11,759 nt of DNA from an uncultured Collinsella sp. (GCA_902470095.1 CABRFG010000063.1:1-11759); one strand, 5' to 3'; counted from the stretch's first letter, positions 6,399 to 11,722 are shown. A program made the numbers and translations. The notes: generated by a model not told the origin, from the letters alone.

Positions 6399-6773
6399 CT
6401 ATTCGCGGCACAGATGCACGGCGAAACCGGCGAACTCGCGCTTAAAGTACACGAGCTTGGTGCCGCCGTCGGGCAGCAGTACGCGCGACTCCTCGTTGAC
6501 CTCGAGCCCGCGCTCGGCAAACCACTTCTCGGCCGCATCGATGTCGTTGACGGCAAAGCCAATGTGGCCCTTGGTGCCACGACCGTTCTGCTTCATGACC
6601 TCGACCAGCGAATCGTTAAAGTACGAAACCGGGGTCTCGATAACGGGCAGGCCCATCATCGTCGAGAACAGCTCCGCAATCTCCAAGGCGTCTGCCGGGT
6701 CGGCGGCGTTAATGCCCACATGGGCAACGCGCATACCAAAGAGCTCTACCGGATTGGCGTTCTGTTCACTCAT
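6399..6773 (-). CDS. VOC (glyoxalase-fold) family protein
   Basis: 124 residues with two beta-alpha-beta-beta-beta half-modules typical of the vicinal oxygen chelate fold. Candidate metal ligands in the usual places are H18 (RVAHVGIN), E58 (LVEVMK), H70 (KGHIGFAVND) and H120 (FAVHLC). The fold is shared by glyoxalase I, dioxygenases and epimerases, so the reaction cannot be assigned. From memory, the sequence looks like the VOC domain fused to the C-terminus of some KDPG aldolases in Firmicutes, hinting at sugar-acid catabolism; that is inference. The ATG at 6773 lies 11 nt after the PTS IIB stop and has GTAGGCG upstream, so the two genes are one operon. It ends at a shared terminator. Confidence 0.82.
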   Translation of the reverse strand: MSEQNANPVELFGMRVAHVGINAADPADALEIAELFSTMMGLPVIETPVSYFNDSLVEVMKQNGRGTKGHIGFAVNDIDAAEKWFAERGLEVNEESRVLLPDGGTKLVYFKREFAGFAVHLCRE

Positions 6774-6784
6774 GCAGTCAGCGC

Positions 6785-7072
6785 CTACTGAGCCATGACG
6801 TCGAGAACGGCCTTCTCGGCAGCGACGCGGTTCATGCCGGTCATGAAGGGCACGCCGCTCACGTACGGGCAGGTGAGGCCCTCGGGGGCAACGGTGGTGG
6901 CGATCAGCAGGTCGGCGCCCTCGTCGCAAACGTCCTTGGCCTCGGAGATGGCGCACTGCACGATCTCGTACTTGTCGGCGTAACCGTTGGCGTCGAGCAG
7001 GGTAGCGACCTTCTGGGCAACGAGCGTGGAAGTAGCAGCGCCAGCACCGCAAGCCAAAACGATCTTCTTCAT
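6785..7072 (-). CDS. PTS sugar transporter subunit IIB, galactitol class
   Basis: 95 residues, the usual size of a stand-alone IIB. The phospho-acceptor loop is at the N-terminus: MKKIVLACGAGAATSTLVAQ with C8 as the phosphorylated cysteine. A Rossmann-like alternation of strands and helices follows (YEIVQCAISEAKD, DLLIATTVA, VPFMTG). In the phosphotransferase system IIB passes phosphate from IIA to sugar crossing IIC. No IIA or IIC gene is in this window and none can precede it on this transcript, since the upstream neighbour is divergent. The start ATG (7072) has AGGGAG about 10 nt upstream. It is followed by a VOC gene with an 11-nt gap. The sugar is unknown; galactitol-class IIBs serve several polyols and sugars. 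Confidence 0.88.
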   Translation of the reverse strand: MKKIVLACGAGAATSTLVAQKVATLLDANGYADKYEIVQCAISEAKDVCDEGADLLIATTVAPEGLTCPYVSGVPFMTGMNRVAAEKAVLDVMAQ

Positions 7073-7174
7073 AGGTAATGTCTCCCTTCGTGGTTTACTT
7101 TAGGTAAGTGTACCGCAGCGAGCGATGGCACTCAGCCTCGATGAGCTTTTATGCCAGTTTGCTTGCGCGCTGCG

Positions 7175-7230
7175 TATAATACATCTAGTACGTGTTGTCA
7201 TACCGCTCGCTTTATGAGCGACTAAGGACC
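7175..7230 (+). promoter_or_regulatory. Promoter and RBS of the TPR-like membrane protein gene
   Basis: A perfect -10 TATAAT lies at 7175-7180; the -35 region (around 7152-7157, TGCCAG) is weak. A ~48-nt leader with an imperfect GCTCGC/GCGAC inverted repeat leads to AAGGA (7225-7229) about 6 nt before the ATG. Confidence 0.6.
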
Positions 7231-7235
7231 CCAAT

Positions 7236-7859
7236 ATGCCCGATTCCCGCACCCTCTGGACCACCGTCGTTATCATCTGCATCGCCGTGTCGGTGTTCTT
7301 TAGCGTCAAAAAACGCACCACGTTTAAGCGCCTGCAACAGCTTATGGCTGCCAAGCAGTGGGACGATTTCGATCGCTTGCTCGACAGCAAGCTCACCAGC
7401 ATGCTGTACCCGCGCTATAACCGCGACTACCTGCGCCTGAACTCCTATCTGCTGCGCGAGGACCACAAGCGCGCCGACGAGATGTTCGATTTGCTGCTGG
7501 GACTCAATCTGCCCAAGATGCAGCGCGTCGACCTGGTGATTAAGGCCTTTAACTACTACGTTGGCCAGGAGGACCGCAAAAAGTCCAAGGAGCTGTTGCA
7601 CGAGATCGAGGGCTTTGAGGGCGGTCAGGCCGAGGCAGTCGCACACGAATGCCAGCTGATGTACGACACGATGATCTTGAAGCGCCACAACGACATTCCC
7701 GAGCTGGAGCGCATGCTCAAGGAGGCCGGTGACGACAAGGTCAAGAGCTGCCGCCTGGAATACCTGCTGGCCCTGCAGTACAAGAACAAGGGCGACGAAG
7801 CCAAGTTCCAGGAGTTCCTGGAGAAGTCGGGCCAACACTCGATGGCCGTCAACGCGTAA
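7236..7859 (+). CDS. TPR-like membrane-anchored protein, unknown function
   Basis: 207 residues. One N-terminal hydrophobic helix (about residues 8-24, WTTVVIICIAVSVFF) is followed by KKRTT, so the rest should face the cytoplasm. The remainder is almost entirely amphipathic helices in pairs, such as FKRLQQLMAAKQWDDFDRLL, RADEMFDLLLGLNLPK, KKSKELLHEIEGFEGGQAEA and ELERMLKEAGDDKV, in the manner of tetratricopeptide-like solenoids. Such proteins usually serve as scaffolds. I do not recognise a specific family. It is well expressed by appearance: perfect -10, good AAGGA ribosome site, ATG at 7236. It stands alone, 31 nt before tRNA-Leu. Confidence 0.8.
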   Translation: MPDSRTLWTTVVIICIAVSVFFSVKKRTTFKRLQQLMAAKQWDDFDRLLDSKLTSMLYPRYNRDYLRLNSYLLREDHKRADEMFDLLLGLNLPKMQRVDLVIKAFNYYVGQEDRKKSKELLHEIEGFEGGQAEAVAHECQLMYDTMILKRHNDIPELERMLKEAGDDKVKSCRLEYLLALQYKNKGDEAKFQEFLEKSGQHSMAVNA

Positions 7860-7870
7860 CGGACGGCTTG

Positions 7871-7879
7871 TGCTAGACT
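7871..7879 (+). promoter_or_regulatory. Extended -10 promoter of tRNA-Leu
   Basis: TGC-TAGACT (7871-7879) matches an extended -10 element. Predicted initiation falls about 4-6 nt before the mature tRNA 5' end. No clear -35 box; the upstream DNA is the end of the preceding gene. Confidence 0.4.
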
Positions 7880-7890
7880 TCTAGTCTCAC

Positions 7891-7975
7891 GGGGGCGTGG
7901 CGGAATTGGCATACGCAGGAGACTTAAAATCTCTCGCCGCAAGGATTGTGGGTTCGAGTCCCACCGCCCCTACCA
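7891..7975 (+). tRNA. tRNA-Leu, anticodon UAA
   Basis: An 85-nt type II tRNA with CCA encoded (7973-7975). The acceptor stem GGGGGCG (7891-7897) pairs with CGCCCCT (7965-7971), discriminator A at 7972. The anticodon arm is GGAGA-CTTAAAA-TCTCT with TAA at 7925-7927. A long variable arm (CGCCGCAAGGATT region) and the T arm GTGGG-TTCGAGT-CCCAC (7948-7964) follow. A leucine identity agrees with the A73 discriminator and long variable arm. UUA is a rare codon in GC-rich genomes. The 3' half of tRNA genes is a preferred integration target, and element-like genes begin just downstream. Confidence 0.95.
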
Positions 7976-7986
7976 TGTATTGAAAT

Positions 7987-8023
7987 AGCAGCTCAGGGCA
8001 TCTAATCGCTCTGGGCTGCTTTT
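7987..8023 (+). terminator. Terminator of tRNA-Leu
   Basis: AGCAGCTCAG (7987-7996) pairs with CTGGGCTGCT (8011-8020) over 10 bp with one G-U pair, followed by TTTTGG. It sits 11 nt after the tRNA CCA end. Confidence 0.75.
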
Positions 8024-8040
8024 GGTTTCAGTTTCGTTCT

Positions 8041-8073
8041 CGGTACCGTTGGTACCGAATCTGGTACCGAATC
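8041..8073. repeat. GGTACC-centred direct repeats beside the tRNA
   Basis: The 12-mer TGGTACCGAATC is tandemly duplicated at 8050-8061 and 8062-8073, and a shorter copy CGGTACCGTT precedes it at 8041-8050. Each has the palindrome GGTACC. Their place, about 70-100 bp from the tRNA 3' end at the border of an integrated element, suits arm-type integrase or excisionase sites, or an operator for the gene starting at 8121. Which protein binds is unknown. Confidence 0.55.
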
Positions 8074-8120
8074 GGCTCAGGAATCGCCTTCACGCCCCAA
8101 ATCGAGTGAAAGGACTGGGC

Positions 8121-8399
8121 ATGAGCAAGAGACGCAACAAGAGGACCCCGCTGGCTGAGGACGAACGCAAACTGCTGGGCAGCTACCGCGAGCTAAGCCC
8201 CGAGGACAGGAAGGACCTCGTTGGATGGGCTGAGCATCTGGCGCTCAACACGGTACGGCTCAACGGCATCCGCGACGCCTACCGCAGATGCAACGCGCAC
8301 CGCCGCGAACTCATAGCCGTGTACGCAAATGAGCAGATGGAGCTGAGCGGCATGGAGAGGCGGAGCGAACACGTCCCGTTCACGTCCAGTGAGGGCTAG
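8121..8399 (+). CDS. Small basic protein of the integrated element, unknown function
   Basis: 92 residues, rich in Arg, Lys and Glu and predicted helical, with no membrane segment. The N-terminus is strongly basic (MSKRRNKRTP). The stretch ERKLLGSYRELSPEDRKDL resembles a tail found after HTH domains of some phage repressors (L--YR-LSPEDR--L), but no HTH is visible here, so this is a weak hint. The ATG at 8121 is preceded by AAAGGA (8109-8114); the frame is open further upstream across the GGTACC repeats, but that part has no ribosome site and I exclude it. It uses AGG and AGA arginine codons more than the chromosomal genes to its left, consistent with foreign origin. Confidence 0.6.
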   Translation: MSKRRNKRTPLAEDERKLLGSYRELSPEDRKDLVGWAEHLALNTVRLNGIRDAYRRCNAHRRELIAVYANEQMELSGMERRSEHVPFTSSEG

Positions 8400-8444
8400 A
8401 ATCGAGTCAGCCGCTATCGCAACAGGAAAGGAAGGTCGATAGCC

Positions 8445-8537
8445 ATGAAGGGCACGCTTTGGATTTACCTACTCGGGATTGTCCTCGCCCCGGTCATTCT
8501 CCCGATTGTCGTCCTCAGGTTCCTGCTCGCAAAGTAG
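8445..8537 (+). CDS. 30-residue single-helix membrane peptide
   Basis: A short gene with an excellent ribosome binding site, AGGAAGG (8429-8435), 9 nt before ATG 8445 and a TAG stop at 8535-8537. The peptide is MKGTLWIYLLGIVLAP, followed by a Pro-interrupted hydrophobic run (VILPIVVLRFLLAK), so nearly the whole chain spans a membrane once, with Lys near both ends. It lies between two other element genes on the same strand, 45 nt after the previous stop. Small hydrophobic peptides of this kind in mobile elements include holin-like, type I toxin-like and regulatory peptides; which it is cannot be told. No antisense RNA promoter is obvious. Confidence 0.6.
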   Translation: MKGTLWIYLLGIVLAPVILPIVVLRFLLAK

Positions 8538-8706
8538 ACGGGCAGCGCCCGACCCCACCGGACAGGCGCCGGCGCTCCGGCATGGGCGCTACTAAGCCCC
8601 TCGGGGACGCGCGAAAACAAAAAGGCCTGTCAGACGAGTTGAGCACAACACCGATACGTAGTTGCCCGGCAGGTCGCAGATAGTGCAGTTTAGAAAGGGC
8701 ATTTAT

Positions 8707-9243
8707 ATGACCTCAAAGAAAGAGCCGCCGTTTCTGGTGGAGTTAATCGTCCTGCTGCTTGGCGGCATCGGATTTCTCGTGACACTGCCCGTGGCTGCGT
8801 GCTCGCTTATCGTCGAGGACTACAGACAGTATGCGCCGTACTGGTGCGCCGCGTTCGCCGTCTGCCTGGTCTGCGCCTTGGTACTCAGGAATACCGAATG
8901 GGGCAGGCGCGAGCTTCAGGACGACAAGAAGAAGCCGACCTCAACGACGAAGCCCGAAACTGCCGAAAAGCCGGTCGCGGCCCCAAGCCAAGAAACGCTC
9001 GACACGACCCCCGATAAGGTGAAGAAGGCCCAGCGCAAGGCAGGACTCCGCTGTCCCAAATGCGACTCGACCGACGTCACGTTCCTCAACAACACGTCGA
9101 AGTCAACCAGCGCTGGAAAGGCGCTCATAGGCGCCGAGACGTTCGGCCTTGAGGGCATGGTTGTCGGTGCCGCCATGGGCAGGAAGGGAAAGCGCGAGTA
9201 CCTTTGCAACCACTGCGGGAAGCGGTACTCGGTCAGGAATTAG
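8707..9243 (+). CDS. Two-helix membrane protein with C-terminal zinc ribbon
   Basis: 178 residues. Two hydrophobic helices near the N-terminus (about 10-35 and 41-60) are followed by a charged, Thr/Pro/Lys-rich linker (about 68-110) and a C-terminal zinc ribbon: CPKC in LRCPKCDSTDVTFLNN, then a Gly/Ala-rich segment (AGKALIGAETFGLEGMVVGA), then CNHCGKRYSV at the end. Four cysteines in two CxxC knuckles can hold one zinc. Similar ribbons with an internal Gly-rich stretch occur in phage and mobile-element proteins and in zinc-ribbon membrane proteins of Gram-positive bacteria; a function is not established. The ATG at 8707 is chosen for GAAAGGG at 8692-8698. It ends before two hairpins. Confidence 0.72.
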   Translation: MTSKKEPPFLVELIVLLLGGIGFLVTLPVAACSLIVEDYRQYAPYWCAAFAVCLVCALVLRNTEWGRRELQDDKKKPTSTTKPETAEKPVAAPSQETLDTTPDKVKKAQRKAGLRCPKCDSTDVTFLNNTSKSTSAGKALIGAETFGLEGMVVGAAMGRKGKREYLCNHCGKRYSVRN

Positions 9244-9249
9244 AGAGCG

Positions 9250-9273
9250 GGGCGTGGGTCATAAACCACGCCC
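9250..9273. other. Perfect hairpin after the zinc-ribbon gene
   Basis: GGGCGTGG (9250-9257) pairs perfectly with CCACGCCC (9266-9273) around an 8-nt loop, 6 nt after the stop codon. There is no T tract, so it may stabilise the mRNA 3' end or help the following terminator. Confidence 0.5.
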
Positions 9274-9289
9274 GGAGAACGAAACGAAA

Positions 9290-9322
9290 AAGGCCGCAAG
9301 GGTTCGCCCCCCCTGCGGCCTT
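9290..9322. terminator. Bidirectional terminator between converging element genes
   Basis: AAGGCCGCA (9290-9298) pairs with TGCGGCCTT (9314-9322), extended by GGG/CCC inside. A-rich sequence (GAAACGAAAA) precedes it and TTCTCT follows. It separates the plus-strand zinc-ribbon gene from the minus-strand sigma-like gene whose stop is at 9325. Confidence 0.8.
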
Positions 9323-9324
9323 CT

Positions 9325-9693
9325 CTATGTCTCGGCGTCGTATTCCCTGAACGCCCTGTACGCTATCTTCTTGCACTTGTCGTAGGCTATGCCGATCCTC
9401 GCGCTCAGGTCATGCCAGTCCTCGCCCTCTAGGTAGTGGGCCGTTATGACCTCCACCGCCCTCTCGCCGACTGCCGGGGCCATCTCGCGCATGTCGGCGT
9501 AGGCGCGGTCCAGCACCTCCTCCTGCCTCTCCATGCAGTAGAGCGCCCTCTCCCTCCTCGGGTCTCCCTCGGGGCGCATGAGGTCAATCTTTCGCCGCGT
9601 TTTCTGCCGCTCCATGTCGAGCGCCACGAACCAGTAGAGCCTGAACCGCGCCAGCGTCGGGCTAATCTCTCCCCGCCTCAGTATCTGAACCAC
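9325..9693 (-). CDS. Phage-type sigma-region-4-like regulator
   Basis: About 122 residues if the GTG at 9693 is used. The C-terminal part reads as a helix-turn-helix of the sigma-70 region 4 type: ERAVEVITAHYLEGEDWHDL, then SARIGIAYDKCKKIAYRAFREYD. The middle is a helical, Arg/Glu-rich stretch (MERQKTRRKIDLM, RRERALYCMERQEEVLDRAY). This size and plan match ArpU/RinA-like and DUF1492-type late-gene activators of phages and mobile elements; a specific match is inference. The start is uncertain: GTG 9693 has GGGG too close, ATG 9615 has no ribosome site, and a longer frame to ATG 9819 has none either and crosses AT-rich intergenic-looking DNA. I prefer the GTG because RRGEISP-LARFRLYWFVAL before the ATG looks like real protein. 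Confidence 0.65.
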   Translation of the reverse strand: MVQILRRGEISPTLARFRLYWFVALDMERQKTRRKIDLMRPEGDPRRERALYCMERQEEVLDRAYADMREMAPAVGERAVEVITAHYLEGEDWHDLSARIGIAYDKCKKIAYRAFREYDAET

Positions 9694-9944
9694 CCCTAAA
9701 GCGAATCGGTCGGCTATTCGGAAATGCCCCTGAGAAGCCGCAGGACCGCCCTTAACGGCTGTCTGGTGGCTGGCGTGAGAGCTAGGCACTGCAACCGCCT
9801 TAAAACTAAAAAAGGGCATCTGAGAGCTTTAGACGGCATATCCGCAGGTCATCGCATATGCGCCTGCCGTGTCTGGCGCGTCACGCTGGGCAGTTATATA
9901 CTAACCCCCTCAGCCGCAAAGGTACTTAAAAATATGCTACGATT

Positions 9945-9965
9945 CAGGCAGCATTGTCTGCCCTG
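9945..9965 (-). other. Imperfect hairpin in the intergenic region
   Basis: CAGGCAG (9945-9951) and CTGCCCTG (9958-9965) pair with one bulged base around CATTGT. On the minus strand a run of T (ATATTTTT) follows about 12 nt later, so it could be a weak second terminator for the 101-residue gene. Confidence 0.35.
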
Positions 9966-9982
9966 AGCAGCGGGGCGCTGTC

Positions 9983-10010
9983 GGCGCGGCCCTACCTCCC
10001 GCGCCGCGCC
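9983..10010 (-). terminator. GC-rich hairpin after the 101-residue gene
   Basis: GGCGCGGC (9983-9990) pairs perfectly with GCCGCGCC (10003-10010) with a 12-nt loop, beginning 4 nt beyond the stop codon at 10014. It has no T tract, so termination is only probable. Confidence 0.45.
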
Positions 10011-10013
10011 TTC

Positions 10014-10319
10014 CTAGAGGGTCACGCCCCGCACTTCCATCCAGTCCGCGAGCTGTTCGGAGAACATGCCCACGAACGAATCGAACCACGGCTCGCCGTC
10101 CTCGATAATGGTCCTCGTCACGCCCTCGGGGGCGTTGGCCTTCCAAGCCCTCCTGCCGCTCTCGGTCGTCAGGTCGTAGACCCCCGAGTCTCCGGGTTCG
10201 TAGACGGGAGCGCCGTCCCCTGCGTAGACCACGGTCCCCGCCTCAAGCGCCTCCCTGCCGTACTCCTCGACAGTGAGGGCGGCGTTGACAGCAAACGTCA
10301 TCTGGTTAGTTGTTCTCAT
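10014..10319 (-). CDS. Acidic 101-residue protein of the element, unknown function
   Basis: 101 residues, acidic, no membrane segment or cysteine. The ATG at 10319 has GGAGAA about 7 nt upstream. Visible features are an N-terminal helix-prone part (ALTVEEYGREALEAG), a middle beta-rich part (TVVYAGDGAPVYEPGDSGVYDL) and a C-terminal EQLADWMEV helix. I do not recognise a family. It follows the putative initiator gene (63 nt after its stop) on the same strand, so it may be part of the same transcript. Confidence 0.65.
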   Translation of the reverse strand: MRTTNQMTFAVNAALTVEEYGREALEAGTVVYAGDGAPVYEPGDSGVYDLTTESGRRAWKANAPEGVTRTIIEDGEPWFDSFVGMFSEQLADWMEVRGVTL

Positions 10320-10382
10320 TGCTTATTCTCCATGAACTCTAGAATCGGACGGTCGCTCGATAGTGCCCGTATCTATGAGGAC

Positions 10383-11210
10383 TTAGTTGCCGTCCCCGTT
10401 CTTTGCTGTTGCCCTGTTATCGGGCAGCGGCGCGGCTACCTCTTCCATGCATTTCGAACAGGTACCGAACGGTCTGCCGTCATCGTTGAACCTCGCAACG
10501 AACCTCGACCCGCATTGTGGGCAATCGGCATGGAACATCGTTCGATCGACCTCATACAAAGCCTGTTCACCGGAATCGAAACCTGAGTTGCGCATATCAG
10601 TTTGGTTATAAGTACTATCAGTTCTATAAGTACTATTAATTAAGCTGATGCTATCCGAATAGCATTCCTTTGCTAAAGCATCAGCATTCTTTGCTACAGC
10701 ATCAGCATTCTTTGCTACAGCATCAGCATTCTTTGCTACAGCATCAGCATTAGGTGTTACAGACTCCTGCTCGGCTGACAGCTCCGGGATGAACAGGTTT
10801 GTTTCCGAGAGCGGCGCGTTCAGCGCATGGACTATATAGACGGCAGCTGAGCCGCGCTTGCCGCTCTCGCCCTCAACAGTCTCAATCAACGGCCTTTCCT
10901 CATAGCCCTCCTCGTTGTCGCAGGCTATTTTTACCGTCCTCTTCTTGAGCCGTTGGAGAGCTTGATAGACGCTGTCCACGCCGATGCCAAGCTCTTGAGC
11001 AATTTTGCTGGCTGGCATGCAGACCACATAGCGGTCATCGACGTCTGGAGGAACTCTATACGACATCCAGCCCGACCCGCTGTCCTTGCCTTGGTAGCGG
11101 ATAAGGCAGCAGAAAACCGCAGCCTGAACACTTATGCTCGCGAGCACTCTCAGACCGCCAACATGGAGCCTTGTGTACTCCTCCACGCCCCCACGGTCTT
11201 TACTCGCCAT
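10383..11210 (-). CDS. HTH/zinc-finger protein, probable replication initiator of the element
   Basis: 275 residues. An N-terminal winged-helix region contains a clear HTH (about 66-90, PASKIAQELGIGVDSVYQAL then QRLKKR) and an ETVEGESGKRGSAAVYIVHA beta wing. The middle (about 153-181) is four NADAVAK-type heptapeptide repeats encoded by 21-bp DNA repeats. An Asn/Ser/Thr-rich segment follows (encoded by AT-rich DNA), then a C-terminal zinc finger C230-P-Q-C233...C251-S-K-C254. HTH plus internal DNA repeats plus an AT-rich tract is the plan of phage lambda O-type initiators, whose gene contains the origin; this role is inference. The ATG at 11210 lies inside the end of the upstream gene (11-nt overlap) with GGGAGG close by, implying translational coupling. 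A TTG at 11228 is an alternative start. Confidence 0.7.
   Translation of the reverse strand: MASKDRGGVEEYTRLHVGGLRVLASISVQAAVFCCLIRYQGKDSGSGWMSYRVPPDVDDRYVVCMPASKIAQELGIGVDSVYQALQRLKKRTVKIACDNEEGYEERPLIETVEGESGKRGSAAVYIVHALNAPLSETNLFIPELSAEQESVTPNADAVAKNADAVAKNADAVAKNADALAKECYSDSISLINSTYRTDSTYNQTDMRNSGFDSGEQALYEVDRTMFHADCPQCGSRFVARFNDDGRPFGTCSKCMEEVAAPLPDNRATAKNGDGN
10607..10665. other. AT-rich tract with duplicated 12-mer and a palindrome (candidate unwinding region)
   Basis: TATAAGTACTAT occurs twice, at 10607-10618 and 10625-10636, 18 bp apart, followed by TTAATTAA. Next comes ATGCTAT-CCGA-ATAGCAT (10648-10665), a 7-bp perfect inverted repeat, directly beside the 21-bp tandem repeats. The surrounding DNA is GC-rich, so this AT-rich island inside a coding region is unusual. 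It would serve as the duplex-unwinding element if the repeats are iterons. Confidence 0.55.
10669..10752. repeat. Four 21-bp tandem repeats inside the initiator gene (candidate iterons)
   Basis: Units at 10669-10689, 10690-10710, 10711-10731 and 10732-10752 share TTTGCTACAGCATCAGCAT. The first has AAAG in place of ACAG and the last ends in A instead of C; otherwise they are identical, including third codon positions. 21 bp is two helical turns and keeps the reading frame, giving NADAVAK repeats on the minus strand. Confidence 0.9.
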
Positions 11211-11556
11211 ATGCCTCCCGAGAAGCAAACCTCATGGGGTCTGCCGCCTTTCTCGCAAGCCTTCCGCGCCGCTTAAGTTCGGCGTCCATGCGCTCGATCC
11301 TGTCGGCAAGCCAGTCAGAGCAGCGGACCTCAAGCTCATGCCCGCTGTCGGGCGCGGCAATGTGCAGGATACAGTCCCCGTCAACGTCCTCAGCGGACAG
11401 GAGCGCCTGCTCGCGCTCCATGCCAAGCCCGAACGTCCCCATGCCGTAAATGTCGGCGTTGCATAGGGTCGCGCCGTTGAGACAGCCGACTTTCGCGGCC
11501 TCTAGCGGGTCGGCTCCCCGCGACAACTCAACGACCGCCCTTGTATTGTTTGACAT
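11200..11556 (-). CDS. 118-residue protein of the element, unknown function
   Basis: 118 residues starting MSNNTRAVVELSRGADPLEA. The ATG at 11556 has AAGGCGG about 5 nt upstream; the frame extends further right but without a ribosome site and would run over the excisionase-like gene. The sequence is mixed alpha/beta with a cysteine-containing GCLNGATLCNADIYGMG region and a charged C-terminal helix (LADRIERMDAELKRRGRLAR). No membrane segment. I do not recognise a family. It lies between the excisionase-like gene (10-nt gap) and the initiator gene (11-nt overlap), so it belongs to one tightly packed operon. Confidence 0.7.
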   Translation of the reverse strand: MSNNTRAVVELSRGADPLEAAKVGCLNGATLCNADIYGMGTFGLGMEREQALLSAEDVDGDCILHIAAPDSGHELEVRCSDWLADRIERMDAELKRRGRLARKAADPMRFASREAYGE

Positions 11557-11566
11557 GAGGGCCGCC

Positions 11567-11722
11567 TTAGTACCCGAGCATCTTGAGCGACTCGGGGACG
11601 TTGATACGCCACTGCTCGCGGATACGAACGGCCTTGAGCTGCCCATCGCGCACCATGCGATAGACAGTGCTATAGCTCAACCGCAGATAGGCGGCGAATT
11701 CCTCTGTTAGCGTCGGATTATT
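11567..11722 (-). CDS. Excisionase-type HTH protein, start codon missing
   Basis: The frame ending at TAA 11567-11569 encodes a compact MerR-like/excisionase HTH: NNPTLTEEFAAYLRLSYSTV, then YRMVRDGQLKAVRIREQWRI and NVPESLKMLGY. The TEEFAAYLR-S-STVYRM--DG-L-A plus QWRI pattern is that of small excisionase/Xis DNA-binding proteins, which bend DNA at attachment sites and often repress. The frame is closed by TAA at 11723-11725, and no ATG, GTG or TTG occurs before the HTH. The coordinates given are the whole open frame, about 51 residues. An AAAA run at the closing stop suggests a frameshift (natural, programmed or sequencing error): one extra A would join it to an upstream TTG-GCT-AAA start. 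It is the first gene of the minus-strand set. Confidence 0.65.
   Translation of the reverse strand, partial: NNPTLTEEFAAYLRLSYSTVYRMVRDGQLKAVRIREQWRINVPESLKMLGY

Larger units (their letters stand above)
9694..10013. other. 320-nt intergenic region between two minus-strand element genes
   Basis: No supported gene. It holds a GC-rich hairpin next to the upstream gene's stop (9983-10010), a CAGGCAG/CTGCCCTG hairpin (9945-9965), an AT-rich tract with TATATA readable as a -10 in both directions (9894-9902), and the palindrome CGCATATGCG (9853-9862). On the minus strand TTGCGG and TATAAC are 15 bp apart and could be the promoter of the sigma-like gene. The leader would then be about 200 nt, long enough to hold regulation. 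Confidence 0.45.

Noticed and set aside
6126..6791. Plus-strand ORF starting in the palindromic element and crossing the VOC gene
   Set aside because: Covers a terminator and runs antisense to a clear VOC gene; no family features.
7212..7838. Minus-strand ORF antisense to the TPR-like gene
   Set aside because: Leu/Val-rich mirror of helical codons; the plus strand has promoter, ribosome site and consistent helices.
8022..8120. Upstream extension of the 92-residue gene
   Set aside because: Starts within the tRNA terminator and translates the GGTACC repeats; ATG 8121 has AAAGGA.
8582..8683. 33-codon ORF between the small peptide and the zinc-ribbon gene
   Set aside because: No Shine-Dalgarno sequence and polar, unstructured composition.
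9937..10146. Minus-strand ORF overlapping the 101-residue gene
   Set aside because: Arg/Gly-rich shadow frame over a GC hairpin with no ribosome site.
10669..10752. CRISPR array from tandem repeats
   Set aside because: The 21-bp units are directly adjacent with no spacers and lie in frame within a coding gene.
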